The notes under the pieces: generated by a model
Told to the model about the DNA's origin: nothing
Seen by the model: only the letters and a program-made list of their open reading frames with translations
Database searches by the model: none
Position numbers and translations under genes: made by a program
Origin: an uncultured bacterium
Lineage (GTDB): Bacteria; Verrucomicrobiota; Lentisphaeria; Victivallales; UBA1829
Assembly: GCA_902762495.1 (NCBI GenBank)
Contig: CACWOL010000020.1
Location: forward strand, 1-37,522
Direction of reading: 5' to 3'
DNA: 37,522 nucleotides
In this document: one piece after another, positions 30,579 to 37,522 of the stretch
Layout: every line of letters starts with the position of its first letter
How positions within the stretch are numbered: position 1 is the first letter of the stretch

Positions 30579-31460
30579 TCAGTATTCCTTTATGTTCAGC
30601 ACCACCACAGGGGTCGCGACGCAGACCGACCAGTAGATGCACATCACGGCGACGGACTTGATGATGCTGTCCCAGTTGACGGCGTCGACGGTGAACATCT
30701 GCGAATAACCGTCCAAAACACGCGTGATAAGGAAAGGTTTGATGTCCTCGATGAGATCGGAAAATGCGAGCTGCATGATCAGGCTCACGAAAAAGAACAC
30801 CAGGCCGCCGGTCGCCGCCACGGTCATGCGTTTCACGAAGGCCGAGATCATGAACGACACCGAGCTGATCGCGGACATCGCGAACGCGGAATAAAGCGTG
30901 GCAAGATAATAGGATAGGATGGCTTTTTTCGCACTGACCAGCCCCGGCGGCGGGAATTCGCCCACCGAACTCATGAACAGCGTGATTTGCATTTTCGAGA
31001 AACCGAAGAACACGATACCGATCAGCATCGTCAGCGCCGCAAAAAGCATCGAGTAGAACAGGATGACGAGGAACACGGCGATGAACTTCGCGACCACGAA
31101 CTGCGTGCGCGAAAACCCGCGAGAGAGATACGCCCGCAGCGTCCCGTCCTGCTGCTCGCATGCGATCGCCTCGCCCGCGAACATGAACGCGAAGATCGGC
31201 ATCACGACCCAGAACAGGATCATGCAGGAGAAGCGAGCAAACATCAGCCCGTCGCAGAGCTTGGACGGATCCGGAATCATCTTCTGCATGATATACGGCA
31301 TCCCCTGCAGCATTCTCTCGGCCTCACCAAAAAACCTGTTCTGGAATTTCCAGTAGACAAAGACCATAAGAGTCATCAGGAAAGCATACCCGATCAGCAT
31401 GATGTAATGCTTCTTCTGGGACGCCATCTTCACGATTTCATGATAGATCGACAGGATCAT
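30579..31460 (-). CDS. ABC-2-type transporter permease
   Basis: A 294-residue membrane protein with six likely membrane segments: near 18-36 (IMLIGYAFLMTLMVFVYWKF), about 75-95, 122-145, 180-205, 215-235 and the C-terminal stretch. It has the ABC-2 feature of a cytoplasmic loop after helix 2 (EAIACEQQDGTLRAYLSRGF). The start is the ATG complementary to 31458-31460. It overlaps the ATPase stop by four bases (ATGA), which makes these two genes a translationally coupled transporter pair. A longer in-frame extension would overlap the ATPase gene and is rejected. Substrate unknown. The context suggests drug or peptide export. Confidence 0.85.
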   Translation of the reverse strand: MILSIYHEIVKMASQKKHYIMLIGYAFLMTLMVFVYWKFQNRFFGEAERMLQGMPYIMQKMIPDPSKLCDGLMFARFSCMILFWVVMPIFAFMFAGEAIACEQQDGTLRAYLSRGFSRTQFVVAKFIAVFLVILFYSMLFAALTMLIGIVFFGFSKMQITLFMSSVGEFPPPGLVSAKKAILSYYLATLYSAFAMSAISSVSFMISAFVKRMTVAATGGLVFFFVSLIMQLAFSDLIEDIKPFLITRVLDGYSQMFTVDAVNWDSIIKSVAVMCIYWSVCVATPVVVLNIKEY

Positions 31461-32407
31461 GATTTCACCTCGTTTCTCACGGCGGATTCCTTCCCGGTCA
31501 GCTCTAGGAAGAGACGTTCCAAACGGTCCGGCTCGTTTTCGAGCATGGAGACCGCGAATCCTTTCTTCACAAGCGTTTCGTTCAGTTCGGCAGCGCATTC
31601 GGACTCCGTTTCCACGCGAAGCACGCCGGGCGCGTCATCCGGCTGCCGTATGGACAGGATGCGCGGGCCGAACGTCTCTTTCAGGAGCGCTTCGGCGCGC
31701 TCGGGTTCGGTGGCGCGGATGAGCGTCACGGGCGAACGCCGCAGGATCTCCTCCATGGGACCCTGCGCGGCGATCTTTCCATGGTTCAGGATGGCGATGT
31801 TCGAGCATATCTTTTCGATCTCGCCGAGCATGTGGCTGGTGACCAGCACGGTCTTGCCGAGTTCGGAACCAAGATTGCGGATCAGCGTGCGTATGTCCAC
31901 GATGCCGTTCGGGTCCAGGCCGTTAGTCGGTTCGTCCAGGATCACGAAATGCGAATCCGGAAGCAGCGCCAGCGTGATCGCCAGACGCTGCTTCATGCCG
32001 AGCGAGAACTCGCGCACACGATGGTTCAGCCAGGCCACGATGCCGGTGTATTCCGACAGCTCCTCGCGGCGCGTCTTGTAGCGTTTGCCCGTACCGCGCG
32101 ACAGGATGTCGAGGTTCTGGCGCGCGGTCAAGTCGGGATAGAACGCCGGAGAATCCACGATCGCCCCGATCCCCTTCAGCGCCTTTTTCGGGTACGCCTC
32201 CACGTTGATGCCGTTGACCGTCACCTTCCCCGAATCCGGATGCGCCAGCGAGGTCACGATACGCAGGAGCGTGCTTTTCCCTGCCCCGTTCGGGCCGATG
32301 ATGCCGAAAATGGTGCCTTTCGGGATGGAGAGCGACGCGCCGTCCAGCGCGCGGAACTTCCCGAACGATTTCACCACGTTCTCTACCGTCAGTACATAAT
32401 CACTCAT
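31457..32407 (-). CDS. ABC transporter ATPase, BcrA-like
   Basis: A 316-residue ATPase. Walker A is GPNGAGKST (about 38-46). GIGAIVDSPAFYPDLTARQN is the Q-loop region typical of BcrA/lantibiotic-immunity ATPases. The signature is EFSLGMKQRLAI, Walker B FVILDEPTNGLDP and the switch VTSHMLGEIEKI. A C-terminal domain of about 90 residues follows (TLIRATEPERAEALLKETF). The family exports bacitracin-like peptides, other antibiotics or lipids. It is encoded 12 bases after the GyrI-like gene and overlaps its permease by four bases. Confidence 0.9.
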   Translation of the reverse strand: MSDYVLTVENVVKSFGKFRALDGASLSIPKGTIFGIIGPNGAGKSTLLRIVTSLAHPDSGKVTVNGINVEAYPKKALKGIGAIVDSPAFYPDLTARQNLDILSRGTGKRYKTRREELSEYTGIVAWLNHRVREFSLGMKQRLAITLALLPDSHFVILDEPTNGLDPNGIVDIRTLIRNLGSELGKTVLVTSHMLGEIEKICSNIAILNHGKIAAQGPMEEILRRSPVTLIRATEPERAEALLKETFGPRILSIRQPDDAPGVLRVETESECAAELNETLVKKGFAVSMLENEPDRLERLFLELTGKESAVRNEVKS

Positions 32408-32419
32408 AGTGCGGCTTTC

Positions 32420-33106
32420 TCAGCGTCCGGCGTTCTGCGCGCCCGGCGCTGCGTTCAAATGGAAAAACCGGAGAAGCGTTCTGTTTTTCTCCGGGGAAAC
32501 CCGTCTGGGGTCGGAAAGATAGATTTCACGGTGCATCTGCTCCGTCCGGACCAGCCCGCGCTCCTTCATAAAAGCATTCATGGCCGAAAACGTCTCCGGT
32601 TCCGTGTCGTACGGGCCGACGTGCAGCATCTGGACGGACGGACCGTCCGTGAACGTCTCAAACGAGGCGCGTTCGAGCAGTTCGGCGGGGACTTTTTTCC
32701 GGGCGGACTCCATGGCGCGTCCGACCACGTCCTGCGTCACGAACCACGGCTGGCGGATCATCAGTTTGTACCGGAGTTTTGTCTTGTCGAGCGCGCCGCC
32801 CTGCCAGGCGTCCGTATCCATCCGCCACACGCCCTCCAGCGGGAACACCGTGTATTCCTGGTAATCCGTGGGTGTCCAGCCGCTTTTCGGCATCATGCGG
32901 ATGGTGTAGGAAAGCGCGTACAGGAGGCCAATCCTCGCCTGAAACTCCTCGTCGGCGGGCGATCCCGCTCCCTCGACCACAAAGAATTTCATCTCCGGCA
33001 CGTCGATCCGGACCGGGCCTTTTTCCTTCGGCAGATAAAACGCCTTTTCGGTCTTGCGCCACTCGTATTTCGCGGCGGCAGGCTTCTTTTCCGTTTGTTT
33101 CGGCAT
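32420..33106 (-). CDS. GyrI-like small-molecule-binding domain protein
   Basis: A 228-residue protein resembling the stand-alone GyrI-like proteins (COG4832/PF06445). Features are MKFFVVEGAGSPADEEFQAR, IGLLYALSYTIRMM, DYQEYTVFPLEGVWRMD, MLHVGPYDTEPETFSAMNAF and a late HREIYLSDPRRV. GyrI-like folds bind hydrophobic drugs or peptides in a central cavity. Some occur fused to MerR regulators or act as hydrolases or sensors. There is no DNA-binding domain here, so it is a free ligand-binding protein. It sits directly before a BcrA-type exporter, which suggests drug sensing, binding or presentation. No clear ribosome site is seen. The gene may be translated by coupling to the LysM gene 26 bases upstream. 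Confidence 0.82.
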   Translation of the reverse strand: MPKQTEKKPAAAKYEWRKTEKAFYLPKEKGPVRIDVPEMKFFVVEGAGSPADEEFQARIGLLYALSYTIRMMPKSGWTPTDYQEYTVFPLEGVWRMDTDAWQGGALDKTKLRYKLMIRQPWFVTQDVVGRAMESARKKVPAELLERASFETFTDGPSVQMLHVGPYDTEPETFSAMNAFMKERGLVRTEQMHREIYLSDPRRVSPEKNRTLLRFFHLNAAPGAQNAGR

Positions 33107-33132
33107 AGGACGAGCTTATTTCGAGGGGAAGA

Positions 33133-33744
33133 TCACTTTCTCGGGATCTTGAGCTTCTGTCCGATCTGGAGCATATCGCTCTTCAGGTTGTTCGCCTTCT
33201 TGATGTCCTGCACGGACACCTCGTAGGCCTTCGCGATCACGGACAGCGTCGCGCCCTTCTGCACTTCGTAGATGTCGTACTCCGCTTCGGTCGAAACGGG
33301 CGTCGGGACGGTCACGGTCGGGGGCGGCGTGGCGGCGAGCTTATCAATCTTGGAGAGGATCGCCTTCATCTGCGCCTCGCGGGCGTCGGCGTCCGCGGCG
33401 GACTGGCGTTTCACGGCAGCGACCTCGTTCAGGAGCTTCTGGTTCGTCTCCTGAAGCGCCGCGAGCTTGCGTTCCAGCTCGATCATGCGCGTTTCAAGCT
33501 CGGCGTTCTCGTCCTGCACGGCGCGGAGCTGTGCCGCCGTGTTCCCAGCGAGCTCCTCCACGTAGGACACAATGTCGCGCCGGGTTCCGGTCGAAGCGGT
33601 CCGGGTCGCAGCGGCGGCGGTCGCACCGGTCGCGGCGGACACGGGCTGAGGCGTAGCGCCGGCGGCGGGCTGCACGGTCTGAGCGGAAACGAACGGCGCG
33701 GCGAGCACGGCCGCGGCGAAAATCGATATGACAGATAATCTCAT
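33133..33744 (-). CDS. Secreted LysM protein with coiled coil
   Basis: A 203-residue protein. The start is the ATG complementary to 33742-33744, with AAGGAG nine bases upstream. A longer in-frame reading to 33894 runs through the promoter region and is rejected. A signal peptide (MRLSVISIFAAAVLAAPFVS, cut near residue 21) is followed by an Ala/Thr/Pro-rich stretch. A coiled coil follows (about 60-125, NAELETRMIELERKLAALQ), then a Pro/Thr linker. A C-terminal LysM domain ends the protein (about 157-203, YEVQKGATLSVIAKAYEVS). LysM binds peptidoglycan, so the protein is expected in the periplasm, linked to the cell wall. It heads a four-gene unit with GyrI-like and ABC genes. Confidence 0.87.
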   Translation of the reverse strand: MRLSVISIFAAAVLAAPFVSAQTVQPAAGATPQPVSAATGATAAAATRTASTGTRRDIVSYVEELAGNTAAQLRAVQDENAELETRMIELERKLAALQETNQKLLNEVAAVKRQSAADADAREAQMKAILSKIDKLAATPPPTVTVPTPVSTEAEYDIYEVQKGATLSVIAKAYEVSVQDIKKANNLKSDMLQIGQKLKIPRK

Positions 33745-33790
33745 GGGAAAGCTCCTTCGGTTCGGGGGTGGGTCAACATTCTCGCAATAT

Positions 33791-33818
33791 ACTTTAATAC
33801 GGAAACGCGAGAATGCAA
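33791..33818 (-). promoter_or_regulatory. Promoter of the LysM operon
   Basis: On the minus strand TTGCAT (33818-33813), 16-bp spacer, TAAAGT (33796-33791), leader about 45 bases. Alternative -10 boxes (TATATT next to it) have poorer spacing. It is back-to-back with the weak plus-strand promoter at 33860-33887. Confidence 0.5.
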
Positions 33819-33859
33819 CCCGGTTTCCGCTTTTTTCGGGCGTATTTTCGGAAAATGAT

Positions 33860-33887
33860 TTGATTTTCGGCGTTTTCGCGTTAAGGT
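33860..33887 (+). promoter_or_regulatory. Probable promoter of the thioesterase-aldolase unit
   Basis: TTGATT (33860-33865), 16-bp spacer, TAAGGT (33882-33887). The -10 box is weak, but the -35 box matches the TTGATT form used elsewhere in this window, and the position fits (about 30 bases before the start). Confidence 0.5.
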
Positions 33888-33920
33888 AAATCACCGCATT
33901 TTACCAAGGAGACAATGCTT

Positions 33921-34337
33921 ATGTACGACCGCATTCTCAAATTCTTCAACGACAACGACCATTTCGCCAAGGAAAACGGCATGGTCATCACCCGCCTCGG
34001 AGAAGGCACCAGCGAGGCCGTCCTGACCGCCACAGAGCGCCATTTCAACGGCATGAACATCATCATGGGCGGCGCGCTCTTCACGCTCTCCGACTTCGCG
34101 TTCGCCGCCGCGATCCATTCGTTCGGGCTCCGCGCCGTCGGTATGAACACTACCACGGCGTTCCTGAAGCCCGGAAAAGGCGTCCCCGGCGCGAAGTTCA
34201 CAGCCCGCGCCACGCTCGTTTCGAAGACCCGCCGCACAGGCGTCTTCGACGTGAACGTGTACGACGAGGACGACCGCCTGCTCGCACACAGCCTCATGAC
34301 CGGGTTCATCACCGACGCCCCGCTCTTCGACGACTGA
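33921..34337 (+). CDS. PaaI-type hotdog thioesterase
   Basis: A 138-residue hotdog protein with the PaaI/HGG layout. HFNGMNIIMGGALFTLSDFA holds the family glycine motif and the catalytic acidic residue in TLSD. NTTTAFLKPGKG and GVFDVNVYDEDDRLLAHS follow. It probably hydrolyses aromatic or other acyl-CoA thioesters. I start at the second ATG (33921), because AAGGAG (33906-33911) is nine bases away. The ATG at 33915 is only three bases from it. The aldolase gene follows after 38 bases and may share the transcript. Confidence 0.84.
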   Translation: MYDRILKFFNDNDHFAKENGMVITRLGEGTSEAVLTATERHFNGMNIIMGGALFTLSDFAFAAAIHSFGLRAVGMNTTTAFLKPGKGVPGAKFTARATLVSKTRRTGVFDVNVYDEDDRLLAHSLMTGFITDAPLFDD

Positions 34338-34375
34338 TCCCCCAACCTCACCTTTTTCCACCACCGGAGCACGCC

Positions 34376-35674
34376 ATGACACCGTTCGAATACCTGCATC
34401 CCGCCGAACAGATCGTCGCCATCATGAACCGCATCTATGAAAACGGCATGACCACGACCAGCGGCGGCAACCTTTCCGTCCTCGACCCCGACGGCAACAT
34501 GTGGATCAGCCCGTCCGGCATCGACAAAGGCACGCTCCGCCCGTCCGACATCATGCGCGTGGACGCCTCCGGCTGCATCACCGGCCCGCACAAGCCCTCC
34601 TGCGAATACCCGTTCCACAGCGGCATCTTCAGAATGTGCCGCGACGTGAAGGCGATCCTGCACGCGCATCCCCCGGCGCTCGTGTCGTTCAGCATCGCCG
34701 GGATGATCCCGGACACCGCCGTCTTCCCGCGCACGAAACGCCTCTGCGGCGACGTCGGGTTCGCCCCGTACGACGTGCCGGGCAGCGACGCGCTCGGCAA
34801 AAAGATTTCCGCCGTCTTCGCGCAGGGACCGCGCACGGTCGTGCTGGAAAACCACGGCGTCTGCCTCGGCGGGAACAGTCTACTGGAGGCTTATCTGAGG
34901 TTCGAAATGCTCGACTTCTGCGCGCGCACCATCTATCAGGCGACGCTCCTCGGCGGCGCGAAACCGCTCACGGACGCCCAGATCGAGGCTTGCTCCGAAG
35001 ACAAAAACACCGCGTTCTCCGCGTTCACGCCGGGGCCGCGTTCCAGCGCCGAGCTCGAACTCCGCGCCACGACCGCCGCGCTCGTCCGCCGCTGCGTCCG
35101 CCAGAAACTCTTCACCGGCGCGTCCGGGGCATACGCGGTTCGAATCGAGGGGGAAAAGTTTCTGGTCACGCCCGCTGACTGCGACCGCGCGAACCTCCGT
35201 CCCGACGAACTCGTACTCATCGACGGCACGAGGTTCGAGGCGGGAAAGACGCCCGACCCGCGCACGTGGTTCTTCAAGGCGGTGTTCGACGCCCAGCCCG
35301 CGCTGAACGCCGTCTGCGCCGCGAATCCGCCCGCCATCGGGGCTTACCTGATCTCCCATGCCGAGTTCAATCCGCGCGTGATCCCGGAAAGCTTCATCCA
35401 GCTCCGCGAAACGCCCGCGTTTTCGTTCGACGACGCCCTCGCCGCGCCCGAAACGGTCGCACGCACGCTCTCGGCGCGCCATCCGGTCGTGCTCGTTCAG
35501 AACGACGCCGTGCTGACCTGCGGACGCACCCCGCTGGAGGCGTTCGACCGCCTCGAAGTCACGGATTACAGCGCGCAGGCGACCATCGCCGCGCAGTCGT
35601 TCGGCGGTCTCCGACCGATCACCGACGCCCAGGTCGAGGACCTCGTGGAAGCCTTCAATTTGCCGAGGGAATAA
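34376..35674 (+). CDS. Tandem class II aldolase/adducin protein with degenerate second domain
   Basis: A 432-residue protein made of two class II aldolase domains. Domain 1 (about 1-210) is intact: GGNLSV, WISPSG, EYPFHSG with the catalytic Glu, LHAHPPALV (two zinc His) and ENHGV (third His). Domain 2 (about 220-432) aligns position by position but has GAYAVR, FLVTPAD, TWFFKAV, VCAANPPAI and QNDAV. The Glu and all three zinc His residues are therefore replaced. Both halves end with a matching GGxxPxTDAQxE segment. Domain 1 should cleave or form sugar phosphates (L-fuculose- or L-ribulose-phosphate type). Domain 2 is probably structural or regulatory. Usual family members have one domain of about 210-230 residues. 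Confidence 0.87.
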   Translation: MTPFEYLHPAEQIVAIMNRIYENGMTTTSGGNLSVLDPDGNMWISPSGIDKGTLRPSDIMRVDASGCITGPHKPSCEYPFHSGIFRMCRDVKAILHAHPPALVSFSIAGMIPDTAVFPRTKRLCGDVGFAPYDVPGSDALGKKISAVFAQGPRTVVLENHGVCLGGNSLLEAYLRFEMLDFCARTIYQATLLGGAKPLTDAQIEACSEDKNTAFSAFTPGPRSSAELELRATTAALVRRCVRQKLFTGASGAYAVRIEGEKFLVTPADCDRANLRPDELVLIDGTRFEAGKTPDPRTWFFKAVFDAQPALNAVCAANPPAIGAYLISHAEFNPRVIPESFIQLRETPAFSFDDALAAPETVARTLSARHPVVLVQNDAVLTCGRTPLEAFDRLEVTDYSAQATIAAQSFGGLRPITDAQVEDLVEAFNLPRE

Positions 35675-35684
35675 CGTCTGAGCG

Positions 35685-36038
35685 TTATCTCATCACCAGG
35701 CAGACGGCGAAAATCCAGGTCGCGAGGGCGCCAGCATCCCAGGACCAGTACAGTTCCTTTTCCGCGGAGATCAGCTGTTCCGCCTTTTCCTTGTTGTATT
35801 CCATGAGGACCTTGTTGCGTTTTTCGAGCTCCTCCGCGATCCTGTCGTTCCATGGCGTAGAACGCATTTTGTAATACCCAAGCGGGTATCTGGGGAATAC
35901 CTTGATACATTCATTTTCACAATAGGGTAACGTATTCTGGAAATACCATTTGATTCGGAACCACCGGAACAATGCCCGAACGTAGATGAAAACCGAAACA
36001 CACCAGACAGCAAGATTCAGGATGACGAACCATTTCAT
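35685..36038 (-). CDS. Small two-helix membrane protein, unknown function
   Basis: A 117-residue protein. An N-terminal membrane helix (residues 3-22, FVILNLAVWCVSVFIYVRAL) is followed by a basic stretch, a charged central region (RIAEELEKRNKVLMEYNKEK) probably helical, and a second membrane helix at the C-terminus (about 98-115, GALATWIFAVCLVM). I do not recognise a family. AAGGA lies about 12 bases before the ATG. It follows the Sel1 membrane protein gene after 93 bases, on the same strand, so co-transcription is possible. It is convergent with the aldolase gene, ten bases away. Confidence 0.65.
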   Translation of the reverse strand: MKWFVILNLAVWCVSVFIYVRALFRWFRIKWYFQNTLPYCENECIKVFPRYPLGYYKMRSTPWNDRIAEELEKRNKVLMEYNKEKAEQLISAEKELYWSWDAGALATWIFAVCLVMR

Positions 36039-36131
36039 GATTGTAATTGTTCCTTATTCTCGTTGTGATTCGGGCTTGCGACGGGTTCCTTGCCGTTCAC
36101 GGTCAGCGTTACTTCATGCAGACGCCTGCGC

Positions 36132-37196
36132 TCAAATCCCACCTCTGAGCACCGCTTTCGCGTTGGGTTCGCCCTGCGCGGCGGCCTTGCGGAGCCAAAG
36201 GTCGGCTTCCACTTTATTCAGGGCTACGCCTCTTCCCAGCAAATAGCAGGTGGCGACCGTATACTGCGCCACGGCATAGCCGTGTTCAGCTGACTTGAGG
36301 AACCACTGGAACGCCTCCGCTTCGTCCTTTTCGATGCCGCGTCCCGAGAAATAACAGTTGCCGAGCGCGTATTCCGCGACGGCGTACCCCTGTTCCGCGG
36401 ATTTCCGGAACCACTCGACGGCTTTTTGTTCGTCGTGCTCGATCCCGTCCCCGAGGAAATAACGATTGGCGAGATCGCATTGCGCCTCGGCGTCGCCATT
36501 TTCCGCCGCTTCCATGCGCTTCGCGAGCTCCTCCGCGGAGAGTTGACGGGATCCGACCCCTGTCGTCAAAAACACGACGACGGAAACGACGACAAAGAAT
36601 TCGCAGATGTACGCGAGAACGAGGCCGACCGTTTCCAGCGCGGGATTCCGCTTCTTTTCCGGGAGCTGGTCGTCCGTAAACGGGATGTTTTTCCGCCTGT
36701 TTTGGCACGCCAGTGCGAGCTGTTTGCGAGTAAAGAATCCGTCTCCGAACAGGTAATCGGACCTGGCCGCAAGCAGGACCTGAATGAAAACCGCCAGACA
36801 GATCAGCGCAAGGACGACATCCAGGACAAGCACGACCGGGTTGTGCGGGAGCTTCGTCAGCGAAAACAGCGTAAGGAGAATGCCGGCCGCCGACCAGATG
36901 TAGAAGAATACGCGCGCCTTCCGGTCGCGGGCGGACAGGAACATGTATCCGAATCCGAGGCCGAGGCCGGGCAGCAGCAGAAGCATGATCGGGAAGCCGA
37001 CCTTAACGGTCTGGGGTCCCATGCGAACCGTGATCCCCATCCCCGAGATTCGTGCGCCCGACAGCAGTCCGAGCAGGACGAAAACTGAGGTCAGCAGGAA
37101 AACTAGAATGAACAGAATCCCCAGCTCATGGAAAAGCCTCGATTTCTTGTACAGCTTGTTCAACTCGGGAAGCGTCAATGCGTCTAATCGTTTCAT
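36132..37196 (-). CDS. Polytopic membrane protein with C-terminal Sel1 repeats
   Basis: I choose the ATG complementary to 37194-37196, which has GGAG nine bases upstream, giving 354 residues. An in-frame ATG at 37277 has no ribosome site but would still lie downstream of the promoter, so it cannot be excluded. The N-terminal half has about five membrane helices (LGILFILVFLLTSVFVLLGL, a leucine-rich second, then three more). The last, near ICEFFVVVSVVVFLTTGV, precedes the repeats. The C-terminus carries three 36-residue Sel1 units (GDAEAQCDLANRYFLGDGIE and two that start GYAVA) plus a partial unit. The repeats probably act as a protein-docking arm. Function unknown. Confidence 0.8.
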   Translation of the reverse strand: MKRLDALTLPELNKLYKKSRLFHELGILFILVFLLTSVFVLLGLLSGARISGMGITVRMGPQTVKVGFPIMLLLLPGLGLGFGYMFLSARDRKARVFFYIWSAAGILLTLFSLTKLPHNPVVLVLDVVLALICLAVFIQVLLAARSDYLFGDGFFTRKQLALACQNRRKNIPFTDDQLPEKKRNPALETVGLVLAYICEFFVVVSVVVFLTTGVGSRQLSAEELAKRMEAAENGDAEAQCDLANRYFLGDGIEHDEQKAVEWFRKSAEQGYAVAEYALGNCYFSGRGIEKDEAEAFQWFLKSAEHGYAVAQYTVATCYLLGRGVALNKVEADLWLRKAAAQGEPNAKAVLRGGI

Positions 37197-37316
37197 GTCG
37201 GAAATCTCCATGGTTTTCTTGGTGGTGCTTAATTCGGAAAACATCGGCTGCGCCCCCTCAACGACAGCGAGCGGCATTCGAACTGAGGGAAGTATTTCAA
37301 TGTTTGATATGTTACT

Positions 37317-37344
37317 ACTATAGCATGCCTTTTCTCAATGTCAA
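37317..37344 (-). promoter_or_regulatory. Promoter of the Sel1 membrane protein gene
   Basis: On the minus strand a consensus TTGACA (37344-37339), 16-bp spacer, TATAGT (37322-37317). This is one of the two best promoter matches in the window. Transcription would start near 37310. Confidence 0.8.
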
Positions 37345-37390
37345 GAGTTTCTGTTACTTTTTTTTATGAGCAATATTTCAAAACAATGCA

Positions 37391-37425
37391 AATCAGGACC
37401 ACCAGCTGAGCTGGTGGTCCTGATT
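37391..37425 (-). terminator. Long perfect hairpin, terminator of the edge gene
   Basis: AATCAGGACCACCAGC (37391-37406) pairs perfectly with GCTGGTGGTCCTGATT (37410-37425), with a three-base loop TGA. On the minus strand it lies just after the stop of the partial gene and is followed by TGCATTGTTTTG, a moderate T-rich tail. A 16-bp perfect stem makes it a strong structure. Confidence 0.7.
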
Positions 37426-37430
37426 CTGCC

Positions 37431-37522
37431 TTACTTATTCTTGCCACCCGTAAACGGGTCAATGTATTCTTTGAAGGTCATTTGTTCATACGCCTCATCC
37501 TCGTCCAGTTGATGGCGGATGT
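37431..37522 (-). CDS. C-terminal end of an unidentified gene (partial)
   Basis: On the minus strand a frame is open from the window edge to a TAA at 37433-37431. It gives about 29 residues ending DEDEAYEQMTFKEYIDPFTG and then GKNK. The composition is acidic and no motif is recognised. The strong hairpin immediately after the stop supports a real gene end. The rest of the gene lies outside the window. Confidence 0.5.
   Translation of the reverse strand, partial: IRHQLDEDEAYEQMTFKEYIDPFTGGKNK

Overview
The window is high-GC bacterial chromosome, densely packed with protein genes, with one tRNA and no rRNA, phage, insertion sequence or CRISPR array. Gene content (a prepilin-like single protein, sialate O-acetylesterase, SGLT-type sugar symporter, LemA/DUF3137, tandem class II aldolase, and a long HflC/HflK-P-type ATPase-ABC operon) suggests a gut-type Lentisphaerota or related PVC bacterium. 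This placement is an inference from gene content, not a phylogenetic result. Most promoters I can see fit one pattern: TTGAtT/TTGACA, a 16-17 bp spacer, then TATAtT/TATAgT.

Layout. 1-1090: the 3' end of an FG-GAP/VCBS repeat protein, a block of intergenic repeats and terminators, and tRNA-Ser(GCT). 1260-2819 (minus): secreted sialate O-acetylesterase. 3172-5104 (plus): RHH antitoxin, PIN toxin and a membrane-anchored Sel1 protein, tightly coupled. 5308-8077 (plus): polyprenyl diphosphate synthase, a DUF4380-like protein with a Cys cluster and a histone-H1-like tail, and a 4HBT thioesterase. 8193-8387 (minus): a small unknown gene with a good promoter.

8666-14187 (plus) is a five-gene sugar-acid operon: aldo-keto reductase, COG3618 lactonase, zinc dehydrogenase, tagaturonate reductase and altronate dehydratase. 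In this order they make a complete route from L-galactose through L-galactonate, D-tagaturonate and D-altronate to 2-keto-3-deoxygluconate. A convergent SGLT-like symporter (14371-16242, minus) may supply the sugar.

16448-18911 (minus): DUF3137 and LemA, then a prepilin-like protein. 19050-29384 (minus) is the most striking region. Eight genes run nearly without gaps: HflC-like and HflK-like SPFH proteins, a His-rich P1B metal ATPase, an ABC ATPase and its permease, a membrane-anchored helical-repeat protein, a NodB-type deacetylase and a tRNA-dihydrouridine synthase. I infer an envelope system that joins membrane-domain scaffolding, metal transport and ABC export.

29738-33744 (minus): a lipoprotein, then a LysM / GyrI-like / BcrA-type ABC ATPase / permease operon that looks like a drug-sensing export module. 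33921-35674 (plus): PaaI-type thioesterase and a double-domain class II aldolase whose second half has lost its metal ligands. 35685-37522 (minus): a small membrane protein, a polytopic Sel1 protein, and the C-terminal end of an unidentified gene at the window edge.
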